From contig OY720344.1 of assembly GCA_963082975.1 (NCBI GenBank), positions 90,024,107 to 90,088,106 on the forward strand: a stretch of DNA of 64,000 bases, in the 5' to 3' direction. Source of the stretch: Labia minor. Taxonomy: Eukaryota > Arthropoda > Insecta > Dermaptera > Spongiphoridae. Below, in pieces: positions 33,640 through 45,494 of the stretch (within the stretch, counting starts at the first letter, position 1; every line of letters starts with the position of its first letter). A model generated the notes under the pieces. It was given only the letters and a program-made list of their open reading frames with translations. It had not been told where the DNA came from and ran no database searches. The position numbers and the translations under genes are program-made.

Positions 33640-34620
33640 AAGTAGATAAGACATGTATTTGTTTTCTTGTAAAATATATCTAATCCAAAACATACCTGTT
33701 AAAAAGGAGGCCAAGTTCCTATCGGTTATTTGTTTGCCTAAAAAGGGTTCAAATCCATCCCAATGCCAAGTTTAGATGCACTTGTTTGTTAATTATCATC
33801 CCATGTCCCTTCCTTCATTGTCCACCCACCTTGGTCCTTGGTCTTCCACCGGATGTTTCCCAATCGGTTTCTCCCAATTTCTAGTTTCTCAACCCAACCA
33901 CGTCCCCTTCCCATCCCAGCCTTCTTGATTTTATAACCTTAACTATATCTGGACATTATATCTCGTTATGCCATCTCTGCCATCCCCCTGTGACCTCATC
34001 TTCTTTTGGCCTATAAATGCTGCGAACAATATTAATCTCACAAATACTCCAAATCGTCTCCCAGAGTCATCGATAGGGTGACCAAACGTCCCGTCTTTAG
34101 GTGCTCTGTCCCAAAAAAGTCTTCGGGACACCCTACTGTTTTTTCAATATTTAGGACATTTCGTAATTTTTTTTTCAAAATTTTTTCAATTTAGTTCTAA
34201 AAAAAAAGGTATACCGTTTGTCCCGGTTTGGTGTTTTCGAAATATGGTCACCCTAGTCATCGATCAACATGAAAAATAATTGCTTTATATATTTTAATTT
34301 TGATCCTCTTTGATGAGATAAGCCCCTTTAATGCATAATAACAGGCGTTACTCAATTACAACGTCGATTTAAATTCTTCTCGAATATTATTATCCTTCGT
34401 GATTAGAGATCTTAAGTATTTAAATATTTATACTTTTTCAAATTCTACATTTTGTATGTTAATTGTATGTAAGTCGTATCCGTATCATAATTCTTGAATT
34501 TTTTTGTTTAATTACATTTCGGTTGATTTTTCCCTAATTTCTCTAATCACATGTCTCCTCTTCCAGTCCAATTCATTTACCTGGCTTAAGAAATTTTTTA
34601 AAATTTTAAATAGAGGGAGA
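33640..34620 (-). mobile_element. LINE segment inside Helitron copy 1
   Basis: On the minus strand it contains broken C-terminal RT codons (FGVFVRLILFAAFIGQK; compare FENRILRSIYEPKK in the copy at 41.9 kb) and the LINE 3' end. It is interrupted by the MITE at 34074-34255. Confidence 0.65.
34074..34255. mobile_element. hAT MITE family T, intact
   Basis: TAGGGTGACCAAACGTCCCG at one end and AAATATGGTCACCCTA at the other. Perfect 8-bp target duplication GTCATCGA (34066-34073 and 34256-34263). Confidence 0.9.
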
Positions 34621-34893
34621 GAGAGAGGTTCTAATTATATATATATATCTGTTTCTATGACAACAAAAAAGTAAACAAATTACATACATACAAATACTCT
34701 CCTTTATATATATTTCTGGAAAATGGAACACCCGCAGCTCAGCTCAGGAGTTATCTAAGATTCTAATTTCTTTTTTATTTTTCATCATTTGAGGTACCCT
34801 TCACCTCAGAAAAATTTGGTTACCTTACTCCTTGTAGTTTAGGCTCTGGAGTTTTTTGCGTACAGACGGACACTATCGTATTAAATATATAAA

Positions 34894-35390
34894 TATTATC
34901 AATAATTATTATAAATATAATAGAAATAATAAGAAAATAGATTTAGTTAGTATATTATATTAGTATTCAAAAATAATATAATTCAAATTTTATTAATATT
35001 ATTAAAAACTTAGCTACAAGAGATGTGGTGGAAAAACACATGCCCATTTATGATAATGTCTAAGAAGTTATATAGAATCAATAAATCATTTTTAAATAGA
35101 AATGTAGAAAGATAAGTAAATAGGATAAAATAATATGATATTGAATTTATTTACGATTGTTATTTAAAATAACATACTATCTTTATAATCCAAGAGAGAG
35201 TAAATCACTGTTAAAATGCTGAATTACTAAAATAGAGGATATAGTATAGAACCTTATCTATTTCACAAAAATTTAAAATACTATTAATATTTAATAAGAT
35301 AGAATAAAAATAAATAAAGATTTAAACAGATCCGTTTAAATTTTCGTGAAAGCGTGAAAGTTTTTATTATATAAAATGAGAAGTTAAGAT
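34894..35390. other. No gene seen
   Basis: A+T-rich spacer. Confidence 0.4.
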
Positions 35391-35753
35391 GTATTTCCGG
35401 GTTATTTTCACATTTTATTGTGACATCTGTTTCGAATTTGACTCATTTTGCCACCATTTTCAAGATTTTAGAATAGTTAGCTCCAGGCAGTAGTATGAGC
35501 CAAACGCTAGTGTTAGTGCCGAAGATTCTCCAGAGCTTCAGGACGTATTAAGTCAAAGATTATAAGTTAAGTTATAAGTTATTATTATTATTATTAAGTC
35601 AAGATTTATCCATCCAACGCAAAATCCAAATATCTATTCTTGATCACATAGACTAAGACCCAGAATCTCAAAAAATTCTCTCATAAAAAATTCTCTTGAA
35701 AATGGTGCCAGACTCAAATCTCACAATTAAATGTGAAAATAACCCGGAAATAC
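35391..35753. mobile_element. Family D MITE, intact, perfect 23-bp terminal inverted repeats
   Basis: 35391-35413 and 35731-35753 are perfect reverse complements (start GTATTTCCGGGTTATTTTCA). A second inner inverted pair (GCCACCATTTTCAAGA / TCTTGAAAATGGTGCC) makes a nested stem. Other copies are at 3386, 17283 and 44311. Confidence 0.85.
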
Positions 35754-35782
35754 ATACATATATATATATTATAATTATATTA

Positions 35783-35888
35783 TAACGTTTTTCTCAACTT
35801 CAGTTGGCGTCTGTCTGTCCCTTTGTCTGTCCCGGTGTCTGTTCGCTCTTTTGAAATCGATTTTTCATCGACTTTTATATAAGTCCTT
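35783..35888 (+). repeat. Family E repeat copy
   Basis: AACGTTTTTCTCAACTTCAG, TTGGCGTCTGTCTGTCC, TGTTCGCTCTTTTGA and TCGATTTTTCATCGA match the copy at 18958. Confidence 0.55.
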
Positions 35889-36304
35889 TTGTTTCTAAAA
35901 TTCCTATGTCACTCAAACTAATATGCACTAAATATTAAGATATTTTACATTAAAGATAGATTAAATTTCAATAGAATTACAAGTTTTTATTTGTTTTTAT
36001 AAACACAAATATATTTTACCAACTCTAGATGAAATATCAATAAATAAAATCATGGAAGGTATTATTAGTAATATTATTTTATATAATAAAATAAAACTAA
36101 ATAATAAAAGTAATGTTAAAACAAGATAATTAAATGGAATTATTGTCTTTTTAGTATAATCTTTATTTTATATGCTTTTGTAAAATATAAACTCTTGTTT
36201 TATTAAACTTTTTCTTAAAATGGTGAAATTATGCTCTTATTTAAATAATTTCATTTATATATAAGCACATATATTTATGTACATATAATGCATATATCTC
36301 TTTC

Positions 36305-36530
36305 CTATTTGAGGATTCAAAGCAAGTGAAGGAGGAAGGTCGTAGGGCTGACCTCAGGGAATGCAGCAACCCTTGGGAATTTCCATTCTGGCGCATTCCC
36401 GGAACAAACTTGCCAAATAAACGAAAAAAAAACACATTTGAGGCTAGCTTAAAGGGTAACATATCTTTCCAAAAAAATTTGTTTTTATTTTTTTTTAAGA
36501 TTAGCATACCATTAATTAAGTAAAACATAA
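36305..36530. other. Possible exon, strand unresolved
   Basis: This is a C+G-richer patch open on both strands. The + strand, after CTCTTTCCTATTTGAG, reads DSKQVKEEGRRADLRECSNP, then WEFPFWRIPGTNLPNKRKK. The minus strand has a 98-codon frame (36241-36537) with FVPGMRQNGNSQGLLHSLRS. Neither matches a family I know. The patch stands out in composition, but only one strand, if either, can be real. Confidence 0.3.
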
Positions 36531-36539
36531 TTGACAATT

Positions 36540-38150
36540 TTATTTTATTTTTTAATATAATATCAATAATTGTGTGAAATATAATATTATATCTAATTGA
36601 TATCTTTTAAATAGATATATATTTGAATGAGTATTTCAACTAAATATAATCCGAATTTTCTTTTAAAATTTTATCTTTTTTTTTAATTTTCACAAAATGA
36701 ATAAGTATTCTATTTTTAAAAATCCTATTTTTGTCTTAACGAATTTATTTTTCTTAATTTATTGACTACAAAGAAAAATTATTGCCACTCGGCAAAGTAT
36801 AATTCTAATATAAATATGTCAGAATTGAAAAAAAACACGAAATAATTAACTAGAATGTACCATACTTTAATATTGATTATTTCTTAGAAGATATAATTAA
36901 GAAAAGATTAACATAACAAATTAGAATTTCAATACTGAAAGAAGAATTTTACCTAACGTTGTTTCCTTCCCTTTGATAAGAATGATAAATAAGCAACCTT
37001 AATTGAAAATCAATGTATAAAAATAAAATATCTACTGAAATTATGTCTGTATATATTTTTGTAAATTAAATTTATATCTATTTATAAACAATATAGAATT
37101 AATATTATAATTAAATAAATTAATACCAAAATAATTATTATAAATTTGAAATAAATTACAAAAATCAGATTAATTATTAGTAAAATATTTAAAAAGAAAT
37201 TAAATCTTTTCTATACCAAACTTAGAGAATTTTTTTTTTCAAAGATAAACTTTTGTCCAAGTAATTATAATATTGTCTTCAAAGGATAACCAATACCAAT
37301 AATATTTAAAACTAACTTTGTTTTAAATAAACAACGAATTGAAACAACTTAAAACATTACAACTAAAATTGGCAATTAATAATTAATTTAACATTTTTAT
37401 ATGATCGTACTTTCAACTCTGATCAAACTTATTAAGTAGAATCCAACTACTATTAAACTAAATCATGAACTTCAATTTTAATTAGTATCATTTAGAGGTA
37501 ATGTTTCTTTAATTGATTACTAGAACTATAGCTGAATTTGAATGGACCTGCGTGATAAAGTACAACCGTTAAGTGTCCTAAACGTGTACTTAGTTTAATT
37601 AAACATCTGTATTATTGTAAATAAAGGAAATAATTTAATGGATTTTTTTTAAATAACCCCTCAATTTATTTTGATTTGATTTTAAATTAATTATTTCTAG
37701 CTTACCATTATTAATATTTTACAAGATAAAAATTTGATTAAACGCGCAAACTATGAAATTCAAATTGTAATTTTAAAGAAAAATCTTAATTGATATTAAT
37801 AGATTCTTTGAATATGTAATAGTCTAACCTTTATTAAGTAAACTTAAGGTGACAAAGTGGTAGTTTAATACAATTACCATAATATTATATGTTCACTTTT
37901 CAATAATTACATAATTTTAAAGAATTTATGATATTCTTCCTGTCCATCAAGACAAAATTCCAAGTTTGTTGTCATTTCCAACACCGATATAGCCATCAAT
38001 TGAATCATATATCTATTATATATATATTTAAATATTAAATAATTTTAATATTACATGAAATGGATAGTATTGGTAAATTTGACCGTATGATTCGGGACGG
38101 TTTGAATGAATTTTATAATCTTTCTTACTCCTCTGCGACTGAACATGATG
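36540..38150. other. No gene seen
   Basis: Very A+T-rich with no open frame and no repeat that I recognise. Confidence 0.4.
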
Positions 38151-38229
38151 AATAGTTCAGACAACATTGTTTTCTAATTATATAAATTTTCTTAATTTAA
38201 TATTTAAAATTTAAAATCGAATTCGAAAA

Positions 38230-38815
38230 TATAGAAAAACTTACATTAGATTGTTTCATCAATAAAGTTAATATTATTCAAGAAGAATTTAAATTAAGGT
38301 TGTAATTGAGTAACGCATCATATTATGCAGTATGGTGTCTCATTTCATCAAAATTTTAAAAAAGGATCAACGTTACTTAATATTTTTGTAACTATTTTTT
38401 GTAAGTCGTATTTAAAGAAAATGAGGCTTGGTCCATAGTTTTGGGGCGAAAATATAGGTACAGGATATATGAAAATAAAATATTTTGTAGAATTTATGAA
38501 CCTAAAAAGGATGAGACCATTATGAATTGAAGGAGACTACATAACGAAGAATTGCATGACCTCTATGCATTTCTAAATATCGGTTCATAAATTCGAATGG
38601 ATTGGCTTGGGTGTCGGTGAAGAAATATTAGTGAGAATTTTGTTTATAAGAAAATAAATTGGAGGATAAAGCAAGGACACGGGGGAAAGACAATTTAATG
38701 GTAAATTTAAATAAATTGTGAAAGAATAGAATTGAATTTGCGTTAGATTAGAGGAATGTGGATATAGTCGCAAATAACTTTCGAATTCAGTTCCACCAAA
38801 GAGTTAGAAAATATA
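38230..38815 (+). pseudogene. LINE RT C-terminal pseudogene
   Basis: Across frames and stops the + strand gives IFCRIYEPKKDE, then RRLHNEELHDLYAFLNIG, then IRMDWLGC, ending near CAAATAACTTTCGAATTCAG. These blocks parallel the clearer copy at 41.69-42.24 kb. It also contains the upstream block with an ATTATGCAGTA word. It is dead. Confidence 0.65.
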
Positions 38816-39195
38816 GCTAAGAATAGAATATATTTTGGGTTTATTATTCAAATAATAATTAAAAATATCAAAACAAACGAAAATTTTAATTAGCTAATAA
38901 AGCAAATTAAAGAAAGTAATCTTCGGTATAAATCTAACATTATATTCCAAATCGATGACCAGAAAAGTTGTCATGATGATGTTGAAATTCAATGTAGTTT
39001 GTACCTATAATCTAATCGTTCTTTACCATCAGGAGATTCTATTATTCTATTATTTGATTAAATATTTAAATTCTAGTAATAAAAAGTTTCAATTTCCTAT
39101 TTGTATTTTTGTTTTTAATTAAAAACCAGTAACTTCCTCACGGATGCATTTATAGACGGTAATCATCATCTACGACACGAATATAAATCATTTGA

Positions 39196-39478
39196 TTATG
39201 CTTTGGCGATATGCCGAATTTTAAAACAGTATCCGTTTTTCTTTCCCTTTTTCTTTTGGAAATGTGCCCGTTCGCTCTCTTTCAACGGATTTATAGGATC
39301 ATGACTGTCTCCTGTTCCTTTAAAAGACATCTTTTCCGCAAATGTATTATCAACACTTGACTTAACAAACTTAGAGATCCGAACAAGCAAAGAACAGCCA
39401 TTAAACCTTTCGAAATACCGACAATCAATATTGTTAAGAAAATGTAGCTATGCATGAATATATTAACTAATTTCAATT
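39196..39478 (-). other. Possible exon or decayed coding segment
   Basis: Two overlapping minus-strand frames are open. One reads FVKSSVDNTFAEKMSFKGTG, then DSHDPINPLKESERAHFQKK, with amino-acid use more protein-like than the flanks. I recognise no family and see no convincing splice context. Confidence 0.25.
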
Positions 39479-39789
39479 AATTAAAAAGAGAGAATGTAAC
39501 TGCAACACAATCTTATATCTTATTTTTTTGATGAAATTATGATAACAATTGTTTCTGAATTAAAATTACGAGACTATCTGTTTTCTCAGATCAGTTCATC
39601 TACTTGGAATCGTGCAAAACAGGTACAAAATTGTACAATGCCTTATTTTTAATGTACCAACTATCAGTAAGAGTAGATATCAATTCTTGATATTTTACCG
39701 GCTGGGTATTTTTAGGGAAATTTATTTTGCTTACTACTTAAAACAATTAAACATTCATCACAAATAATGGAAATTGTACATTTATATGT

Positions 39790-40265
39790 AAGAATGATGG
39801 ATTTTGATAAAACTTTACCAGTAGATTCCTATTTTGATTCCAAACAACGTTTCTTAAGAAGTATGTAGTTTATGAGATAAAAATTATTAAAATTTGCATA
39901 TATTTAAAGCTATTGATCTTATATTTAGCTACCATGTTTAATTATGTATTTTACCACCAATTTTAGGATTTTTTTTAAGTTCGGTTTGGATATAAGAAGA
40001 TTAAAAAATTAATTAATTAAATATTTTTCCTATATCCAAACCAAACTTATAAAAACCGAAAATTAGTCAATAAGTTAATAATTGGTGAATTAGTCAATAA
40101 AACATTATTAAATGGCTGCTCATTCACAACTAGTTTATATGTAGATTTTAATAATTTTTATCTAGTAAACTAGAAGAGACCACCACATACTTTTGATGAA
40201 AGATTGTTTAGAATCAAAAAAGGAATCAACTGGTAAAGTTTTATCAAAATCCATCATACATACAT
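39790..40265. mobile_element. Foldback MITE with a second internal foldback
   Basis: Outer arms: 39790-39877 against 40180-40265 (ATGGATTTTGATAAAACTTT; GATTCC; AAACAA). Inner arms: about 39958-40000 against 40028-40065 (GGTTTGGATATA paired with TATATCCAAACC). There is no coding capacity. Both pairings together would give a long cruciform or hairpin RNA. Confidence 0.7.
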
Positions 40266-40303
40266 ATAAGTATACAATTATCCAAATATTATACATATAT
40301 ATG

Positions 40304-40550
40304 AAGACCTTAGAGCGAAACAATGGTAAGCCACTTTTGTAGAAAATTGTTTTATTCTTAATTATATATATCTAAGAAATAATAGTTGCTGACTTTTTCC
40401 TTTTACTGATATTACATATTGAGCAAATTTGAAATATATGCAGTAAACCCACAATGTTTTCTATCTTTTCTCTAAACTTTAAACTGCATTATCTCAACAT
40501 TTTGATTTTGTGGCTTACCACTGTTTCGCTCTAAGGTCTTCATATATATA
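40304..40550. mobile_element. MITE with 32-bp terminal inverted repeats (one mismatch)
   Basis: 40313-40344 and 40510-40541 are inverted (start GAAGACCTTAGAGCGAAACA), with one mismatch. The pairing extends outward through TATATA on both sides, so a TA or AT-rich target is likely. The interior is about 165 bp. Confidence 0.8.
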
Positions 40551-40868
40551 TATATATATATATATAATTATCATTTGTAAAATGAAATTTAAATTTAAAA
40601 TTCAATATAATTTTAAATTAATATATAATAATAATAAAACAACTATGGCTGTTGAACATCCTATCAAAGGACACCACCAATTACAAAAAGCTGCTTTCCG
40701 TCTAAGCGGGTAGAAGTGTTATATGATCAGTTGAGCGTATCTTCTTTGTGCTTATGATTAAAATAAATACTATTATTTTAATTTAATTTTTGAATTATAA
40801 GATTTTTATAATAGTAATTTAATCTTTTAATTTATATTAAAATCGATTTTATTGGATGAAATATGTAT

Positions 40869-41072
40869 AGTAAAAAAGAACATATTTTCAGTTAGTGCAG
40901 TGCCTTTCTCAACAACATTAATATATGAATCAAAATTAATAAAATTAATTTTTATGTTTTTATGGTATTTTTTGTTTTTATTATATTAATAATTAATTTC
41001 TTTAATTTTGATTAATATATTAATGCTGTTGAGAAAGGCGCTGCACTAACTGAATATATGTTCTTTTTTTCC
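40869..41072. mobile_element. Foldback element, arms about 70 bp, flanked by direct repeats
   Basis: The left arm (about 40872-40943) and right arm (about 41000-41071) share AGAACATA, TTCAGTTAGTGCAG, GCCTTTCTCAACA and CATTAATATAT. The sequence just before (about 40825-40870) recurs just after (about 41139-41181). This ~45-bp imperfect direct repeat includes TTATTGGATGA and TATGTATAG. Confidence 0.7.
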
Positions 41073-41181
41073 GTTACTGTACATATGTAACATTATGTAG
41101 GTAACAAAAGAAATAAAGGTATGTAATTTATTCTTTCAATTTATATTAAATTCGTTATTATTGGATGAGGTATGTATAGGA

Positions 41182-41685
41182 AGGTAACCTTTTTTATAAA
41201 TATATAAAATCCATTAATACTTATTATAATTCTTAAAGGTCTTTCTTTCAATGTCATGTCATGCGAAGCCACTTAACTTCAACAATATCAGAATCAAGAA
41301 GTAGATAAAGTTTTATACTTTCTGTTTATATCTCTCTCCCGAGAATGTTAGGAACATTATTACCTGGTATCGTCAACATAAGAAGGCGGTGATATTTATT
41401 TTGTAGCTGATATAAAAATAATTGGCATGATATAAAAAATAGACAATGAAATAAATGCGATTTAATAGAAATTGAAAACAATTACTTAAAAGATTTTAAT
41501 TTTAATGATTAAATGGGATAGTTAAAAGCTAGATGAGTGTCTAATGTAATTTTAAACTTAAATTAGTACAAATAGGATTTGTTTTCAAGTTCATTTAAAA
41601 CTTGTTAGAATATAAATTAAACATTAAAGGTTGAGTATTAATTAAGTTCTTTGTAAAAAAATTTAAATTTATTTTTCTATTATTT
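41182..41685. other. No gene seen
   Basis: No open frame or repeat recognised. Confidence 0.35.
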
Positions 41686-41689
41686 TTTT

Positions 41690-42245
41690 TAATCTCTATC
41701 TATCTCCGTGGCTGTACAGAACTCGAAAGTTCTTTCCCGCAGCAACCACATTTCTGCAAGTATCCGTATTCTGAGCCACAACCCTCCAATCTCTACTCTC
41801 TTCCATCTCTCTCACGTCCCTTCCTACATTATCCACCCCATGTCCTTGGTCTTCCAAGCGGACGTTTCCCAATCGTTTTTCGACATTTTTTCTTCTCCCA
41901 TTCTAGCCACGTGTCCTGCCCATTAAAGCCTTTTCGATTTAATAACCCAAACTATGTCTGGAGATACATAGAGGTCATCCAATTCCTCGTTATGCAGTCT
42001 CCGCCATTCCCCATCTTTCTTTGGTTCATAAATACTGCGAAGAATCCTATTCTCAAATAGTTTAAATCTCCTCTCGTCTTCCAGGGTCATAGACCTTGCC
42101 TCACAACTATATAACACAACAGGCAAGATAATTGTTTTATATTTTTTATTTTTATTCCCTTTGTGATAATAATTTTGACGAGATCAGCCCCTTTACTGCA
42201 TAATAATAGGGATTACCCGAATGCAACCTCGATTTACTTATTTTT
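41690..42245 (-). pseudogene. LINE RT C-terminal pseudogene, best-preserved copy
   Basis: On the minus strand one uninterrupted stretch reads MPVVLYSCEARSMTLEDERR, then FKLFENRILRSIYEPKKDGE, WRRLHNEELDDLYVSPDI and VIKSKRL. This is the familiar C-terminal segment of endonuclease-type LINE reverse transcriptases (VLLYG-E-W-L...RL--FE---LR-I...R-N-EL--LY). A stop follows. Further degenerate codons (WAGHVARM-like) and the AACTTTCGAGTTC 3' end lie at lower coordinates. The RT catalytic core is absent, which is typical 5' truncation. It is not a host gene. Confidence 0.8.
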
Positions 42246-43870
42246 TTTAAATAAATAATTTTAATATTATCTTTAAGAAAATGGAGAAGGAGAAGAACTT
42301 TGATATTATTTGATAAATTAGTCAGTTACAAAAATTGAACTTAAATTTGTTGATACAAACACATAGATAGAGAGACAGTATTATTTTTTGAAATTAAAAA
42401 TGCATAGATAAAATAGATAGCAATAGTTCTCTATATAGTGATTTAGTTTTAGAGTTTGGATAGTTATAAATAAATAGGATATCGGTTGAAAAAAAATATT
42501 AAAATAAATATTGGTTTCTATTTTAGAGAGAGAAATTTGATTGGTATTCATATATGAATAAATGGTAAAGAATTACAATATAATTTGAAAAGATTGATTC
42601 GGATTCTATCACTAAGGCCAAATGAAGGCAACCATATGTATTCTATCTATAAAAATCAAAAATTATTTGTAAACCAACGACACTATTTACAGACAATATT
42701 TAGGAATTAGAAGCGAATGGTTATTGAATGGAGCTCAGTATATGGATTTAAGTTCAATTGTACTTGAGAGATAGATTTATACATAATAATTTTCTATTTG
42801 AACTGATGATAATCTATATATATTATACAAATAAATTTTATATTTATTTATGTAATATTTATTAGGATTAATAAAAATAATAAATATAAGGCAAATGTTA
42901 TGTTTAATGATTTATATAATTTTATTGAGAATATTTCAAAGAGAAATTGTGGACAATAAATCAATATAAGAAGAGAGGATCAGGAAAGTGCTTTTACTTA
43001 AGTAATCTATACAGGCGGATTGAGAAAACAATTTATTATTCGAGAAGGGTAAAATGGATTCGATACCTCCTGAGGTAGAAAACTATAAATAATATCAAAA
43101 AATTTGTTATGATATTTTATTTAAAATATATATATGCAGAGCATCATTTGAAAAATTAATAAAAATAATAAATACGAATAATAAATAATAATACTTAAAA
43201 AAAGAAATTATGAAAATAAGTATTTAAAAATGTAAAAAACAAAATTAATGAATCTCATATATGAATTGAAAATAAAATACAATCCCTAAAAGATAAATAT
43301 AATATATTCAATATTTTCTAACGTTTCTACATATCTATTCATAAAGGCGAAAATACCTTTTTTAATATTAAAAATATTATTTATTGTCATTTTTTAATAA
43401 AGTCCTCTTTAAAAAACATATTGAATGATTCTACAAATATGAAATAAACATCAGTTTGTTTGTTAATTATACTGCTTGGAACTCATGAACTGGCCCTAAT
43501 TATATTCTAAAATATCTAAAAAAATTGTAGAAATAATACTTTTTAATGATGATAAATTTTTATTAATGATAAATGATAATTTTTAAATATGATAATTCTG
43601 ATAAATTAACCATGTTGATATAATATTCCAAATTTAAATTTTAAATTTATTTAACAAAATAATACTTGGAACAGAAATCGAATAAAAATGTATAATTTTT
43701 CTTCATTTCTATTTTTGTTTATTTTTAAAATGGAACTCCGAGATTCTTCTATTTAACTACTGAAAAAACTTTCCCCATAAAATAAAGATGATATATATCT
43801 ACTTGAAAAGTAAAAAAAAATAACAACTAAAGTATAATTGTAAAATATAGAAAGCAGTTAAATTGGGAAT
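42246..43870. other. No gene seen
   Basis: A+T-rich with no recognised repeat. Confidence 0.4.
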
Positions 43871-43879
43871 GTACTTGAG

Positions 43880-44105
43880 AGATTCACAATGTAAGAGATC
43901 CTAGCGTTCCCCAACTCTTGTACCAATAATAGCTTAACAGCAGCACAACCAAAAAGAAAAACTCGATTTGTGCCCTTTGCTCACTGGGCATAAAAGAACT
44001 TTCTGGATGGTGGCCAATTTCTCTTTTAAGCGTTGGACAAAAAGCGAGGGCTGGGAATGGACATAATTGTTGTAGTAATGAGGTTCCGGAAATTATCTTA
44101 GATCC
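43880..44105. other. Possible exon, strand unresolved
   Basis: A C+G-richer patch of about 220 bp. The + strand, after a TTAACAG acceptor-like site, reads about 60 open codons ending ...SNEVPEIILDPIK and a stop. The minus strand is also open for about 70 codons, with a hydrophobic run (IEFFFLVVLLLSYYWYKSW). I cannot choose between them and recognise neither. Confidence 0.3.
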
Positions 44106-44310
44106 AATTAAGTAAAATATTTAAGTATTTAAATACAAAATAAATAGAATGTTCATATTTTCAGTATATGTTCATATTATAAATAAAAATATTCTTCAAA
44201 AAATATAATAAATCAAAATATATATGATCCATTATATTTCTATTATATTATATTATATTGAACATATGAAACATATTCTACATATATTGAAAACATTAAA
44301 TATAAACACA

Positions 44311-44560
44311 GCCTAGGCCAAACGAGCCAGTCGAGTTTCAGTCTCAGTGCTAGTACCGAGTATTCTTAAATGATTCACAACACAGTAAGTTAAATATTAC
44401 AGATTGGTACCTATTTAATCCAAATTCCAACATTGACTCTTGATCACACAGACCATCCTAAACCCAGAATGTCAATAATTTTCTCTATAAAAACTTTCTT
44501 GAAAATGATGCCAAAAATGCGTCCCAAAACGTCGAAACTGAAGAGTTACCCGGAAATACT
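44311..44560 (+). repeat. Family D MITE copy, right end intact
   Basis: It has ACGAGCCAGTCGAGTTTCAG, GTGCTAGTACCGAGTATTCT, TTGATCACACAGACC and ends GAGTTACCCGGAAATAC. The right terminal repeat is present and the left is lost or diverged. Confidence 0.65.
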
Positions 44561-44975
44561 TCTCAAAATTATGAAAACAATCACCAAAACCTAAACGAAC
44601 ACTTTTGCATATATATATTATTTCCAAATACAAATTTTATCTAAACAATTAGTTAAGCAAAACTAAGATCTCACCAAATCAAATAAAAACTACTGTCAGA
44701 TACACCAGTGTTTTTAATTAAATAATAAATATCACATTATTTAGAAATTCATTTAAAGAAGATATTAAATAAAAAATTCGGTTGGTAGATATAATAAGCA
44801 TTTGTTTTTATATTGAAATAGTCGATAGTAAGAGTTCATCCTGATGTGAAAAGGGGTTAAATAAATAAGAAAACAAAAACAATATCGAATTTATAAATTT
44901 TTGCATAGATTAAAAGAAAATCAAAGACTTGAACAATTAATCTAAAGAATTATTTTATTCAACCAAGGCCTATAT

Positions 44976-45304
44976 CAGGGATGAGCAACCTTTTTTTATC
45001 AAAGTGCCAAACGAAAGTTCGACATTTCTTGCCGGGCGGCAGATAAAAAAAATAACCTTAATAAATTATTAAATAATACCTAAATATTTAATGAACATCA
45101 CATAATACATGTCTCTTTCAAGGTTTAAAATAATCGTTTTATTGTTGTATAACTTATTATAATAATTATATATTTAACTTAACAGTGACCCGAATAAAGT
45201 TTAGAGTACCAATAAAATGATATTGTATTATTATGTTTGGTGGGCCACACAATTTTGTTCGACGGGCCACATGCGGCCCGCGGGCCATGGGTTGCTCATT
45301 CTTG
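44976..45304. mobile_element. hAT MITE (329 bp) with perfect target duplication
   Basis: GCCTATAT on both sides (44968-44975 and 45305-45312). Ends are CAGGGATGAGCAACC and GGTTGCTCATTCTTG, inverted with small changes. A palindromic CATGCGGCCCGCGGGCCATG block lies near the right end. Non-coding. Confidence 0.9.
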
Positions 45305-45461
45305 GCCTATATACTATATGTAAATATATTTTTGCAAAAAATAACCATTAAATTAAATTATATATTTTGTTTATTTGATGGAATATTAATAAGTAAGTTT
45401 ATATAAGTTTGTTGCAGGGAAATATGAAAATAAATGTTCATTACCCCTTATTCATATTTTT

Positions 45462-45494
45462 ACCGACCGACGATAATAAGGGAGGTATTGTTTT
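45462..45494 (+). mobile_element. Family A 5'-end stub
   Basis: ACCGACCGACGATAATAAGG followed by GAGGTATTGTTTT, then unrelated sequence. Only the first ~33 bp of the element are present. Confidence 0.65.

Larger units (their letters stand above)
33505..34893 (-). mobile_element. Non-autonomous Helitron, copy 1
   Basis: On the minus strand the 3' end is GAGCGCC-GAA-GGCGCTC, then GGAGCAG, then CTAG (33505-33508), followed by T: the canonical Helitron 3' hairpin plus CTRR. A second hairpin (GGGGGC-GGA-GCCCCC) precedes it. The 5' end (around 34893) matches the TCTATATATTTAATACGATA start of copy 2 with one change. The inside carries LINE and hAT MITE sequence shared with copy 2. No Rep/helicase is encoded. 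Confidence 0.85.
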
